Source: Nonomuraea indica (GTDB taxonomy: Bacteria; Actinomycetota; Actinomycetes; Streptosporangiales; Streptosporangiaceae). Taken from it: DNA of 64,000 nt. This document shows, one piece after another, positions 7,092 to 17,500 of this stretch. A program made the position numbers and the translations under genes. Positions within the stretch are counted from its first letter, which is position 1; each line of letters opens with the position of its first letter. The notes below the pieces were generated by a model. It saw only the letters and a program-made list of their open reading frames with translations, was not told the origin of the DNA and searched no databases. The DNA lies in assembly GCF_002850745.1 (NCBI RefSeq), contig NZ_KZ559472.1, positions 336,347 through 400,346 of the forward strand, written 5' to 3'.

Positions 7092-9018
7092 GACCAGCCT
7101 GACCGAGCGGCTGCTGTTCGCCGCCGGTGTCATCGACGAGATCGGCAGCGTCGACGACGGCAGCACCCGGACCGACTCCCTCGCGCTGGAGCGCGAGCGC
7201 GGCATCACGATCAAGTCCGCCGTCGTCTCGTTCGCCGTCGGCGGCGTCACCGTCAACCTCATCGACACGCCCGGTCACCCCGACTTCATCGCCGAGGTCG
7301 AACGGGCGCTCGGCGTGCTCGACGGCGCCGTGCTCGTCGTCTCGGCCGTCGAGGGCGTGCAGCCGCAGACCCGCGTGCTGATGCGCACGCTGCGCCGGCT
7401 GCGCATTCCCACCCTCGTCTTCGTCAACAAGATCGACCGTGCCGGGGCGCGGGACGACGCCGTGCTGAAGACGATGGCCGAACGGCTGACCCCCTCCGTC
7501 GTCGCCATGGGCGCCGCCCGCGACCTCGGGACCCGCCAGGCCGCCTTCGTCCCGTACGGGCCGGACGATCCGGGCTTCACCGGACGGGTCGCGGAGGTGC
7601 TCGCCGAGCACGACGACGCCTTCCTGACCGCGTACGTCCATGACACGCGGGTCCCGTACGGCCGGCTGCGCGACGGGCTGGCGGAGCAGACGCGGCGGGC
7701 GCTGGCCCACCCGGTGTTCTTCGGCTCCGCCATCACCGGGGCCGGCGTGGACGCGCTCACCGCCGGGCTGACGGAGCTGCTGCCCACCGCCGGGGGCGAC
7801 GCCGACGGCCCCGTCTCCGGCACCGTGTTCAAGGTCGAACGCGGCCCGGCCGGCGACAAGATCGCCTACGTCCGGATGTTCTCCGGCACCGTCCGCACCC
7901 GCGACACGGTGCGCTTCGGTCCCGGGCAGGCCCGCTCGGCCCGGGTGACCGGGATCAGCGTGTTCGAGCAGGGCTCGGACGTGCGCCGTGACGCGGTCGG
8001 CGCGGGGCGGATCGGCCGGCTGTGGGGCCTCGGCGAGGTCCGGATCGGCGACAGCGTCGGCGAACCGCCGCCGGGGCCCGGCCGTCACTTCGCCCCGCCC
8101 AGCCTGGAGACCGTCGTGGAGCCGCGCCGGCGGGCCGACCGGCCCGCGCTGCACGCGGCGCTCGGCCGGCTCGCCGAGCAGGACCCGCTGATCGACCTGC
8201 GCCAGGACGACGTGCGGCAGGAGATCTCCGTCTCGCTCTACGGCGAGGTGCAGAAGGAGGTCATCCAGGCGACCCTGGCCGAGGAGTTCGGGCTGGACGT
8301 CACCTTCCGCGAGACCACCACCATCTGCGTCGAGCGTCCCGCGGGCACTGGCGCGGCCGTGGAGGTGATGTACCAGGAGCCCAACCCGTTCCTCGCGACC
8401 GTCGGCCTGCGCGTCGAGCCGGCCCCGGCCGGGTCCGGCGTCGCCTACCGGCTGGAGGCCGAGCTGGGGTCCATGCCGTACGCGTTCATGAAGGTGGTCG
8501 AGGACACCGTGCGCGAGACCCTGCGCCAGGGCCTGCACGGCTGGGAGGTCGTCGACTGCGTGGTCACGCTCACGCACACCGGGTACGCGCCGCGGCAGAG
8601 CCACGCGCACGCCACGTTCGACAAGAGCATGTCGAGCACCGGCGCCGACTTCCGCGCCCTGACGCCCCTGGTGCTGGTGGAGGCGCTGCGGCGGGCCGGC
8701 ACCGTCGTGTGCGAGCCCATGCACCGCTTCCGCCTGGAGGTGCCGGCGGAGCTGATCGGGACCGTGCTGCCGGCCCTGACCCGGCTCGGCGCCGTGCCGG
8801 ACCGGGTGGAGCCGTCGGCCGTCGAGGGGCTGATCCCGGCGGCGCGGGTGCACGGGCTGGAGCAGCGACTGCCGTCGCTCACCAGCGGCGAGGGCATCCT
8901 GGAGAGCTCCTTCGACCACTACGAGCCGGTGCGCGGCACGCCGCCCGGCCGGCCGCGGACGGACCACAACCCGCTCGACCGCAAGGAATACCTCCTGCAC
9001 GTCCAGCGGCGGGTGTAG
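7045..9018 (+). CDS. Tetracycline-type ribosomal protection protein (TetM/OtrA family)
   Basis: 657 residues, the length of the TetM/TetO/OtrA group of EF-G-like GTPases that release tetracycline from the 30S subunit. G1 AHVDAGKTSLTE, G2 RGITIKSA, G3 DTPGHPDF and G4 NKIDRAG are intact. The C-terminus has FDHYEPVRG and PRTDHNPLDRKEYLLHV, typical of the family. The GTG at 7045 is the earliest start because TGA lies in frame at 7036. Many actinomycetes carry such genes, sometimes next to tetracycline clusters, but no such cluster is visible here. Actual resistance is inferred. Confidence 0.88.
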   Translation: MRTLNLGILAHVDAGKTSLTERLLFAAGVIDEIGSVDDGSTRTDSLALERERGITIKSAVVSFAVGGVTVNLIDTPGHPDFIAEVERALGVLDGAVLVVSAVEGVQPQTRVLMRTLRRLRIPTLVFVNKIDRAGARDDAVLKTMAERLTPSVVAMGAARDLGTRQAAFVPYGPDDPGFTGRVAEVLAEHDDAFLTAYVHDTRVPYGRLRDGLAEQTRRALAHPVFFGSAITGAGVDALTAGLTELLPTAGGDADGPVSGTVFKVERGPAGDKIAYVRMFSGTVRTRDTVRFGPGQARSARVTGISVFEQGSDVRRDAVGAGRIGRLWGLGEVRIGDSVGEPPPGPGRHFAPPSLETVVEPRRRADRPALHAALGRLAEQDPLIDLRQDDVRQEISVSLYGEVQKEVIQATLAEEFGLDVTFRETTTICVERPAGTGAAVEVMYQEPNPFLATVGLRVEPAPAGSGVAYRLEAELGSMPYAFMKVVEDTVRETLRQGLHGWEVVDCVVTLTHTGYAPRQSHAHATFDKSMSSTGADFRALTPLVLVEALRRAGTVVCEPMHRFRLEVPAELIGTVLPALTRLGAVPDRVEPSAVEGLIPAARVHGLEQRLPSLTSGEGILESSFDHYEPVRGTPPGRPRTDHNPLDRKEYLLHVQRRV

Positions 9019-9296
9019 CCGATGACCACCTCACCCAAGGAGCCGCGCCACGTCCTCCGGGGTCGTCGCCTGCTCCTCGGCGGTCGCCTGCTCCTCGGCC
9101 GTCACCTGGTTCCCGACCCGGCGGCGACGCAGGCGGGGCGGGGCCCAGGCCACCCCCTGCCTGCCTACCGCCGCGTGTCAGCGGCCGCGTCAGGGCGGCG
9201 ACGGTCCGGTATCAGAGCGGGCGGCGATGGTTGATGCCGTGAGCGCGGGACCGGAGCGGGTCCCGCCAGGTCGACACGGTTGTGAGGAGTTTCATG

Positions 9297-10523
9297 ATGA
9301 CGAGGAACAACGGCTTCTCCGTGACGGGGCTGCGCCGGCTGCGTGAGGTGCTGGCCCGGCACGTCGAGTCGGGGAAGATCCCGGGGCTGGTCGCCCTGGT
9401 CAGCCGGGGCGGTCAGACGCACGTCGAGACGCTCGGGACGATGCGTCATGACGGTGGCGCGCCGATGCGCCGGGACACCATCTTCCGGATGGCCTCCACC
9501 TCCAAGCCGGTGTCGATCGCGGCGGCGATGGTGCTGCTGGACGAGTGCCGGCTGCGGCTGGACGACGTGGTGGATCCGTGGCTGCCCGAGCTGGCCGGCC
9601 GTCAGGTGCTCAGGCGGATCGACGCCCCGCTGGACGACACCGTGCCGGCGCGCCGGCCGATCACCGTCCGGGACGTGCTGACCTCGACCTTCGGGCTCGG
9701 CATGGACATGACGGCGCTCGGCACCCCGATCCTGAACGCGATCTTCGAGCGGGGGCTGACGCCGAACCTGCCGGTGGAGGTGCCCGAGCCGGACGAGTGG
9801 ATGCGCCGCCTGGGCGAGCTGCCGCTGATGCACCAGCCCGGCGAGCACTGGCAGTACCAGATCAGCAGCGACCTCGTCGGCGTGCTGGTGGCCCGGGTCA
9901 CCGGCCGGTCGTTCGAGGACTTCCTGCACGAGCGCGTCTTCGAGCCGCTGGGCATGACCGACACCGGTTTCCACGTGCCCGCCGACCGGATCGACCGGCT
10001 GCCGGACCTGTACGCCCCCGACCCTCAGACCGGCGAGTTCCTCGTCTGGGACGAGGCCAAGGGCGGCCGCTGGAGCAGCCCTCCGGCGTTCCAGGGCGGC
10101 GGCGGCGGGCTGGTCTCCACCGCCGACGACTATCACGCCTACTTCCGGATGCTGCTCAACGGCGGGCTGCACAACGGCAGGCGGATCCTGTCCCGGTCCG
10201 CCGTGGAACTGATGACCACCAACCGGCTCACGGCCGAGCAGAACGCCGCCCGCACCGCCCTGGCCACCGCCAACGTCCATCTCTCCTTCGGCCAGGGCCA
10301 GCAGGGCGGCTGGGGCCTGGGCATGGCGGTGCGCACCTACCGCGGCGACTACGCCCCCGTCGGCCAGTTCGGCTGGGACGGCGGCAGCGGCACCTCGGCC
10401 TACGCCGACCCGGCCAACCAGCTCACCGGCATCCTGCTCACCCAGGTCGGATACTCCGTCCCGAACCCGGCGCACCTGATGAGCGACTTCTGGACCACCC
10501 TCTACCAGGCCCTCGACGACTGA
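9297..10523 (+). CDS. Serine hydrolase, beta-lactamase/EstB family
   Basis: 408 residues from ATG 9297, which has GAGGAG seven bases upstream. The SxxK motif is STSK (Ser67, Lys70) and is followed by the usual helix. A Tyr motif occurs in WQYQISSD, and WDGGSGT stands in the place of the KTG/HxG box. There is no signal peptide, which fits a cytoplasmic esterase or D-peptidase-like enzyme better than a secreted beta-lactamase. Substrate unknown. The small gene at 10582 follows in the same direction after 58 bases and may share its transcript. Confidence 0.82.
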   Translation: MTRNNGFSVTGLRRLREVLARHVESGKIPGLVALVSRGGQTHVETLGTMRHDGGAPMRRDTIFRMASTSKPVSIAAAMVLLDECRLRLDDVVDPWLPELAGRQVLRRIDAPLDDTVPARRPITVRDVLTSTFGLGMDMTALGTPILNAIFERGLTPNLPVEVPEPDEWMRRLGELPLMHQPGEHWQYQISSDLVGVLVARVTGRSFEDFLHERVFEPLGMTDTGFHVPADRIDRLPDLYAPDPQTGEFLVWDEAKGGRWSSPPAFQGGGGGLVSTADDYHAYFRMLLNGGLHNGRRILSRSAVELMTTNRLTAEQNAARTALATANVHLSFGQGQQGGWGLGMAVRTYRGDYAPVGQFGWDGGSGTSAYADPANQLTGILLTQVGYSVPNPAHLMSDFWTTLYQALDD

Positions 10524-10581
10524 CACCGAACCCGCCCCCGTCCGTCCCCTGATCCACCACAGACTCGAAGGAGCAGAAACC

Positions 10582-10986
10582 ATGTCCGTCACCCTTTCCG
10601 AGCAGGACAAGCTGACGTTGCGGCTCGCCGGGTGGGGCGCCGTCTCGCTGATGTCCGCCGCCGGCGCCGCCGGCTCGGCCCACAAGGTCGGCGTCGAGGG
10701 CTCCGTCGCCCTCACCTCGGCGACCGGCCTGGTGGGGCACGTCCTCGCCAAGGCGCCCAAGGGCGTGAAGTACGGCAGGACCGTGGCCGAACTGGCCGAC
10801 CAGGTGCTGCCGGCCCTGACCGCGGCCATGAGCCTGCTCAAGCAGCAGGACCCGGCCGAGGCCGACAACTTCCGCGGCACCGTCGTCGTCGCCGTCGAGG
10901 CGGCCGCCCGGACCCACCAGGGCGAGCCCGGCCCCACCATGGCCGAGATGGCCCGCAAGATCACCGAAGCGCTCGACGCCGCCTGA
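10582..10986 (+). CDS. Small conserved-looking protein of unknown function
   Basis: 134 residues, with GAAGGAGC upstream of ATG 10582. The sequence is Ala- and Gly-rich, with an amphipathic N-terminus (SEQDKLTLRLAGWGAVSLMS) and no signal peptide, cofactor or catalytic motif that I recognise. Codon usage is typical of real genes here. It sits 58 bases behind the serine hydrolase. Confidence 0.7.
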   Translation: MSVTLSEQDKLTLRLAGWGAVSLMSAAGAAGSAHKVGVEGSVALTSATGLVGHVLAKAPKGVKYGRTVAELADQVLPALTAAMSLLKQQDPAEADNFRGTVVVAVEAAARTHQGEPGPTMAEMARKITEALDAA

Positions 10987-11165
10987 CCGCACCCGCCGCC
11001 ATGCGGCCGGGCGGCGACGCCGGCCGCAGGCACGGAAGGTCTTCGGGGAAGTCCGAGCCCGGTTCTCGCCGGGTGGCGCCGCGCGCGCACCATGCGCCGC
11101 GGCGGGCGGGTGGGCGGCACCACGAATACCCAGATGTCCAGAGATTTCCTGCTTTCCGGTCAGCA

Positions 11166-11180
11166 TGAAAACCGTTATCG
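11166..11180. promoter_or_regulatory. Possible Zur-like box upstream of the NikABC-type operon
   Basis: TGAAAACCGTTATCG resembles the actinobacterial Zur consensus TGAAAATNATTTTCA at about 11 of 15 positions and lies 36 bases before the transporter start. The match is partial. Confidence 0.25.
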
Positions 11181-11216
11181 TTTGCCGGGGCGTCGTACGG
11201 CCGGAGGGAGACGAGG

Positions 11217-12764
11217 GTGCGGGGACGAGCGATGATCACGGCGGCGGTGGCGCTGGCAGGGCTGGCCATGGCGGCCTGCGGCGGCCCCGCCCCGGCCGGA
11301 CCGGACGACGGTGTGCTCACTCTCGCCGCTCCCCGCGACCTCGTCGCCGGCCCGCAGGACCCCTACTACACCCACCAGACCCTGCGCGTGTGGGAGCCCC
11401 TGGTGACCGTGGACCAGCGGCTGCGCCCCGTCCCCGCCCTCGCCACCTCGTGGACCGGCGCCGACGGGGGCCGGCGCTGGACGTTCACGCTGCGCGAGGG
11501 GGTGAGGTTCAGCGACGGCACGCCGCTCACCGCCGAGGCCGTGGTCGCCAATGTCCGGCGGCTGCTGCGGCTCGCACCCCGGCAGTCCCCGTTCTTCAGC
11601 CTCGACGCCGGCATGGAGCTGGCGTACGGCCGGCTCTCCGACGTGCGGGCCGAGGGCGGGAAGGTGACGTTCGAGCTGGAGCGGCCGGTGGCCGACCTGC
11701 CGGGGCGGCTGGCCGGGTTCTTCAGCATGGTGCAGTCGCCCCGGGCGTTCACCCCGGCGGGTGACTTCGCGGGCGGCCCCGTCGGCACCGGGCCGTACGT
11801 CCTGACCGGCTGGGTCAAGGGGCAGCGGGCCGAGCTGGCCGCCAACCCCCACTTCCACGGCGCCGCGCCGGCGTACAAGAAGGTCGTCGTCAAGGTGATC
11901 CCCGACGCCAACGCCCGGGTGGCCGCGCTGCGGGCGGGCGAGGTCGACGGGCTGATCGACAAGGGCGCGCTGCTGCCCGGGCAGGTGGCGGCCGTCGGCG
12001 GCGGCGGTCACACGGTCGTGCGGACGCCCTCGGTGCTGACGCACTACCTCACCTTCAACGCCTCGCGGAAGCCCTTCGCCGATCCCCGCCTGCGCGAGGC
12101 CGTGGATCTCGCCGTCGACCGGCGGACGATCGCCGGCACGCTGCTCGCGGGCACGGCCCGGCCGGGCGCCGGTTTCCTGTCGCCCGTCTTCGGCGACCTG
12201 GCCGAGCCCTCCGTCGCCCCGGCGCACGACCCCGCCCGGGCGAGGGCGCTGGTCGAGGCGGCGGGGCGGCCCGCCGAGCCGGTCACCATCCTCGTCTCGT
12301 CGGGCGAGACCGGGCAGTTCCCCTACACCGACATCGCGGAGGTGCTCCGCGCCGCCTTCGCACGCGTCGGGCTGCCCGCGAAGGTGAGGGTGGCCGAGGC
12401 CACCAAAGCCGTCATGGAGGCGGGCGACTACGACCTCTTCCTCAGCGCGTACAGCGTGCCCAACGGCGACCCCGACTACCTGCTGCGCCGCTTCCTGCGG
12501 TCGGACGCGGCCTGGAACACCGAGCGCAGGCTCGGCTACCGCAGCGAGGAGTTCGACACGCTGGTGGACCGGGCGGCGGCGGAGGCGGACCCGGTCCGGA
12601 GACGGGAGCTGTACCACCGCGTCCAGCGGCTGCTCGCGGCCGACCGGCCGATGATCCCGCTCGCGTACCAGGACAATCCCATCGTGACGAGTGACAGGAT
12701 CGGCGGTGTGGAACAGAACGTGGCGTACATCGTGGATCTGGCCAAGCTGACGCCGTTGCGGTGA
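11217..12764 (+). CDS. Nickel/peptide-type ABC substrate-binding lipoprotein (NikA/OppA family)
   Basis: 515 residues from GTG 11217, with GGAGGGAG upstream. The signal peptide has a lipobox, LAMAAC (Cys about 22). The mature protein is a cluster C (SBP_bac_5) binding protein, with TFTLREGVRFSDGTPLTAEAV and GTGPYVLTGW as family signatures and a VDLAVDRRTI segment. It is the first of three overlapping genes. The sequence is closest in style to NikA-like nickel or metallophore binders, but a peptide substrate is not excluded. Confidence 0.85.
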   Translation: MRGRAMITAAVALAGLAMAACGGPAPAGPDDGVLTLAAPRDLVAGPQDPYYTHQTLRVWEPLVTVDQRLRPVPALATSWTGADGGRRWTFTLREGVRFSDGTPLTAEAVVANVRRLLRLAPRQSPFFSLDAGMELAYGRLSDVRAEGGKVTFELERPVADLPGRLAGFFSMVQSPRAFTPAGDFAGGPVGTGPYVLTGWVKGQRAELAANPHFHGAAPAYKKVVVKVIPDANARVAALRAGEVDGLIDKGALLPGQVAAVGGGGHTVVRTPSVLTHYLTFNASRKPFADPRLREAVDLAVDRRTIAGTLLAGTARPGAGFLSPVFGDLAEPSVAPAHDPARARALVEAAGRPAEPVTILVSSGETGQFPYTDIAEVLRAAFARVGLPAKVRVAEATKAVMEAGDYDLFLSAYSVPNGDPDYLLRRFLRSDAAWNTERRLGYRSEEFDTLVDRAAAEADPVRRRELYHRVQRLLAADRPMIPLAYQDNPIVTSDRIGGVEQNVAYIVDLAKLTPLR

Positions 12765-13687
12765 GGTGGCTGCTGCGCCGCGCGGCGGAGACGGTGCTCG
12801 TCCTGCTGGCGCTGTCGGTGCTGGTCTTCTCGCTCGCCGCGCTGACGCCCGGAGATCCGGCCGAGGAGATCCTGCGCCGCGGCGGGCTGCAGCCGACGCC
12901 GGCCGCCGTCGCCGCCTTACGCGCCGAGCTTGGCCTCGACCGGCCGCTGCCCGCGCAGTACGCCGGGTGGCTGCTCGACGTGGTCCGCGGTGACCTCGGC
13001 CGCTCCTACGCCGACCGGTCGCCGGTGGGCGCCGAGATCATGGCGCGGGTCCCCGCGACGCTGCGGCTGGCGGGCGCGGCCGCGCTCGTCGCGGTCGGGC
13101 TCGCCCTGACGGTGTCGCTGTGGGCCGCGCTCCGGCCGCGCGGCGCGGTCGGCCGGGTGGTCGCGGTCGTGACGGTGGCGGTCGCCGGCGTCCCGCCGTA
13201 CATCGTGGGGATCCTGCTGATCAGCGTGGTCGCGGTCGGGCTGCGCGCGCTGCCCACCGGCGGCGACGGGGCGCCGGAGGCCGTGGTGCTGCCCGCGCTG
13301 ACCCTCGGCCTGGCGGGCGCGGCGACGCTGCTGCGGCTGCTGCGGGCGGACCTCGCGCAGGCGGTCGGGCAGCCGTTCGTCAAGTTGGCCGCCGCCAAGG
13401 GGCTGCCCGCCCGGCGCGCCGTCGTGGTGCACGCGCTCCGGCTGGCCGCGCCGAACGCCATCGCCGCGACGGGCGTGGTGCTGGCCGACCTCGCGGCCGG
13501 GGCCGTGGTGGTGGAGACGCTGTTCGCCTGGCCCGGCATCGGGCAGCTCGCGGTCTCGGCGATCAGGCAGCGGGACCTGCCCGTGGTCCAGGCGTACGTG
13601 CTGCTCACCGGGCTCGCCACCGTGCTGCTGCTGGCGCTGGCCGACCTCTGCCTGACGGCGGCCGACCCTCGGGTGCGCCGCCGGTGA
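12761..13687 (+). CDS. ABC transporter permease, NikB/DppB type
   Basis: 308 residues. GTG 12761 overlaps the TGA of the binding-protein gene. About six transmembrane segments are seen, with the DppB-type N-terminus and the EAA loop region KLAAAKGLPARRAVVVHALR, followed by WPGIGQLAVSAI. It forms the inner-membrane channel with the next gene. Confidence 0.88.
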   Translation: MRWLLRRAAETVLVLLALSVLVFSLAALTPGDPAEEILRRGGLQPTPAAVAALRAELGLDRPLPAQYAGWLLDVVRGDLGRSYADRSPVGAEIMARVPATLRLAGAAALVAVGLALTVSLWAALRPRGAVGRVVAVVTVAVAGVPPYIVGILLISVVAVGLRALPTGGDGAPEAVVLPALTLGLAGAATLLRLLRADLAQAVGQPFVKLAAAKGLPARRAVVVHALRLAAPNAIAATGVVLADLAAGAVVVETLFAWPGIGQLAVSAIRQRDLPVVQAYVLLTGLATVLLLALADLCLTAADPRVRRR

Positions 13688-14460
13688 GGGGCCGCGCGGG
13701 TCTCGTCCTGCTCGCCCTCGTGGTGGCGTGCTGCGGGCTCACGCCCCTGCTGTCGCCGTACGATCCGCACCTGCCCGACCCGGCGCGCGCCCTGCTGCCG
13801 CCCGGCGGGCGGCACTGGCTCGGCACCGACCAGCTCGGCCGCGACCTGCTGACGAGGACCGCCGTGGCGGGGCGGACCTCGCTGCTGTTCGCGCTCGCCG
13901 TCACCGGGATCACCACGGCGCTCGGCACGGTCCTCGGCGCGGCCGCCGGGCTGGCCGCGGGACCGTCCGACCGGCTGCTGAGGTTCGCCGCGACCGTGGC
14001 GCTCGCACTGCCGGGGCTCACGCCGGCGCTGGCGCTGGCGGGCGTGCTGCCGCCGGGGCCGGGCGCGGTGCTGGCCGCGCTGGTGCCGTTCGGCTGGGTG
14101 AGCTGCGCGCTCGTCGCCCACACCGCCACCCGCCGGGTGGCCGCGTCGGGGTACGTGCTCGCCGCGCGGGCCATGGGGGCGTCACCGCTGTACCTGCTGC
14201 GCCGGACGGTCCTGCCGCACATCGCCGGACCGGTGCTCACGGTCGCCACCGCCGACCTCGCCCGCACGCTGGTCGCCGTCACCTCGCTGAGCTTCCTCGG
14301 TCTCGGGCTGCCGCCGCCCGAGACCGACTGGGGCGGCATGGTGAGCGAGGCGGTGCCGCTGCTGGTCGCCTCCCCCCGGCCGGCGGTCGTGCCCGCGCTC
14401 GCCCTGGCCGTCACCGGTCTGGCCGTCGCGCTCGTGGTGGACTCCCGGGATCCCGCGTAG
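13684..14460 (+). CDS. ABC transporter permease, NikC/DppC type
   Basis: 258 residues from GTG 13684, overlapping the previous stop (GTGA). It has the family features HWLGTDQLGRDLLTRTAVAGR near the N-terminus, EAA loop ARAMGASPLYLLRR and SFLGLGLPPPETDWGGM near the C-terminus. No ATPase genes (NikDE) follow; the next gene is formate dehydrogenase. The importer must borrow ATPases from elsewhere, or these were lost. Confidence 0.88.
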   Translation: MRGRAGLVLLALVVACCGLTPLLSPYDPHLPDPARALLPPGGRHWLGTDQLGRDLLTRTAVAGRTSLLFALAVTGITTALGTVLGAAAGLAAGPSDRLLRFAATVALALPGLTPALALAGVLPPGPGAVLAALVPFGWVSCALVAHTATRRVAASGYVLAARAMGASPLYLLRRTVLPHIAGPVLTVATADLARTLVAVTSLSFLGLGLPPPETDWGGMVSEAVPLLVASPRPAVVPALALAVTGLAVALVVDSRDPA

Positions 14461-14507
14461 ACCGCCGCCCGTACGGACCGCCCGCGTGGAGTGTCCGCAT
14501 AGACCGG

Positions 14508-17500
14508 ATGAAAGCGGGCAGAACTCGCGATGTGCCAGGAAGGGGATGGCTTGCTCGCTGGCCGGTGATCCGCCAGCTCAGGGGCGAGGACGGCAGGAGC
14601 GACGCCGCGCGGTCGGCCCGCACCGACGCGCTGCGCCCCCGCACCGAGGACGCCACGACGGTGGCCCGCTCGGTGTGCCCCTACTGCGCGGTCGGCTGCG
14701 GCCAGCTCGTCTACGTCCAGGACGGCAGGGTCACCCAGATCGAGGGCGACCCCGACTCGCCGATCTCCCGGGGGAGGCTGTGCCCGAAGGGGGCGGCCAG
14801 CAAGCAGCTCGTCACCCATCCGGGCCGCCGCACCGAGGTGCTCCACCGCAGGCCGTACGGCACCACCTGGGAGCGGCTCGACCTGGACACCGCGATGGAG
14901 ATGATCGCCGACCGGGTGGTGCGCACCCGGCGGGAGACCTGGGAGCAGACCCACGAGGGCAGGGTCGTGCGCCGCACGCTGGGCATCGCCAGCCTGGGCG
15001 GGGCGACGCTCGACGACGAAGAGAACTACCTGATGAAGAAGCTCTACACAGCCCTCGGCGCGATCCAGGTCGAGAACCAGGCGCGTGTTTGACACTCCTC
15101 CACCGTCCCCGGTCTGGGGACCAGCTTCGGGCGTGGCGGCGCGACCACCTTCCAGCAGGACCTGGCAGGCGCGGACTGCATCGTCATCCAGGGCTCCAAC
15201 ATGGCCGAATGCCACCCCGTGGGCTTCCAGTGGGTCGTGGAGGCGAAGGAGCGCGGGGCCCGGGTCTTCCACGTGGACCCGCGCTTCACCCGCACCAGCG
15301 CCCTGGCCGACCGGCACCTGCCGATCCGCGCGGGCAGCGACATCGTGCTGCTCGGCGCGCTGATCAACCACGTGCTGACGAACGGGCTGGAGTTCCGCGA
15401 GTACGTGCTGGCCTACACGAACGCCGCCACGATCGTGTCCGAGGACTTCCGCGACACCGAGGACCTCGACGGCCTGTTCTCCGGCTGGGACCCCGAGACG
15501 GCCACGTACGACCCGAGGAGCTGGGCGTACGAGTCGACCGGCGAGCAGCCGCCGGCGGAGCGGGCGGAGGGCGGGCCCCTGCACGCCGAGGCGGCCGGCG
15601 CGCACGCCTACGGCGCGGGCGGGCCCGCCGCCCACCCCAACCCGCGCACCGACCCGACGCTCACCCACCCGCGCTGCGTCTACCAGATACTCAAGCGGCA
15701 CTTCGCCCGCTACACCCCGGAGCTGGTCGAGCGGCTGTGCGGCATCCCGCGCGACGGCTTCGCCGAGCTGGCCGAGGCCGTCACCGCCAACTCCGGCCGC
15801 GAGCGGACCACCGCCTGGGTCTACTCGGTCGGCTGGACCCAGCACACCGTCGGCGCGCAGTACATCCGCTCGGCCTCGATCCTGCAGCTCCTCCTCGGCA
15901 ACATGGGCCGCCCCGGCGGCGGCATCCTCGCCCTGCGCGGCCACGCCAGCATCCAGGGCTCGACCGACATCCCGACGCTGTTCAACATCCTGCCGGGCTA
16001 CCTGGACATGCCGCACGCCGAGCGGCACGAGGGCCTGGACCAGTACCTGGAGCTGGAGGGCGGCGCGACGGGCTTCTGGGGCAACCGGCGCTCCTACCTG
16101 GTGAGCCTGCTCAAGGCGTGGTGGGGCGACGCCGCGACGGAGGCGAACGACTTCTGCTTCGGCCACCTGCCGCGCCTGACCGGTGACCACGGCCACTACA
16201 CCACCGTGATGGGCCAGATCGACGGCACCGTGAAGGGCTACTTCGTGATCGGCGAGAACCCCGCCGTCGGTTCCTCCGGCGGCCGGGCGCAGCGCCTCGG
16301 CCTGGCCAACCTCGACTGGCTCGTCGTCCGTGACCTGACCCTGGTGGAGACGGCCACGTTCTGGCTGGACGGCCCCGAGCTGGAGACCGGTGAGCTGCGC
16401 ACCGAGGAGATCGGCACCGAGGTGTTCTTCCTGCCCGCCGCCAGTCACGTGGAGAAGGAGGGCACGTTCACCAACACCCAGCGGCTGCTCCAGTGGCGGG
16501 AGAAGGCGCTCGACCCGCCCGGCGACTGCCGCAGCGAGCTGTGGTTCTACCACCGCCTCGGCAAGCTCGTCAGGCAGCGGATGACCGACGACGAGATCGA
16601 CCGGCCGGTACGCGAGCTGACCTGGGACTACCCGGAGCACGGCCCGCACCGGGAGCCCTCCGCCGAGGCCGTGCTGCGCGAGATCAACGGGGTCGGCCCC
16701 GACGGACGGGCTCTGTCGTCGTCCACCCAGCTCCGCCCCGACGGGTCCACGGCGTGCGGCTGCTGGATCTACTGCGGCGTGTACGCCGACGAGGTCAACC
16801 AGGCCGCCCGCCGCCGCCCGGGCCGGGAGCAGAGCCCCGTGGCCCCCGAATGGGGCTGGGCGTGGCCGGCCAACCGGCGCATCCTCTACAACCGGGCCTC
16901 CGCCGACCCGGAGGGCCGCCCGTGGAGCGAGCGCAAGGCGTACGTGTGGTGGGACGCCGAGCGCGGCGAGTGGACCGGGCACGACGTGCCCGACTGCGAG
17001 CTCCGCAAGCCGCCGGACCACGTGCCGCCCGAGGGCGCCCGCGCCGAGGCCGCGCTCGCCGGGACCGACCCGTTCATCATGCAGTCCGACGGCAAGGGCT
17101 GGCTGTACGTGCCGGCCGGCCTCGCCGACGGCCCGCTGCCCGCCCACTACGAGCCGCACGAGTCTCCGGTCACCAACCCCCTGTACGCCCAGCAGGCCAA
17201 CCCGGCCCGCCGGACCTACCACCGCCCCGAGAGCCCGTACAACGCGCCGGGGGGACGCTTCCCGTACGTGCTGACGACGTACCGGCTGACCGAGCACCAC
17301 ACGGCGGGCGCGATGAGCCGTCCGCTCGCCTACCTCGCCGAGCTGCAGCCGGAGCTGTTCTGCGAGGTGTCGCCGCAGCTCGCCGGGCACCTCGGGCTGA
17401 CCAACGGCGACTGGGCGACGATCGTGACCAGCCGCGCCGTCGTGGAGGCCCGGGTGCTGGTGACCGGGCGGATGCGGCCGCTGCGCGTCGAGGGCAGGGT

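Noticed and set aside
9022..9234. 70-residue ORF right after the ribosomal protection gene
   Set aside because: It has no ribosome binding site, contains a short DNA repeat (GTCGCCTGCTCCTCGG) and its sequence is Arg- and Leu-rich without domain features.
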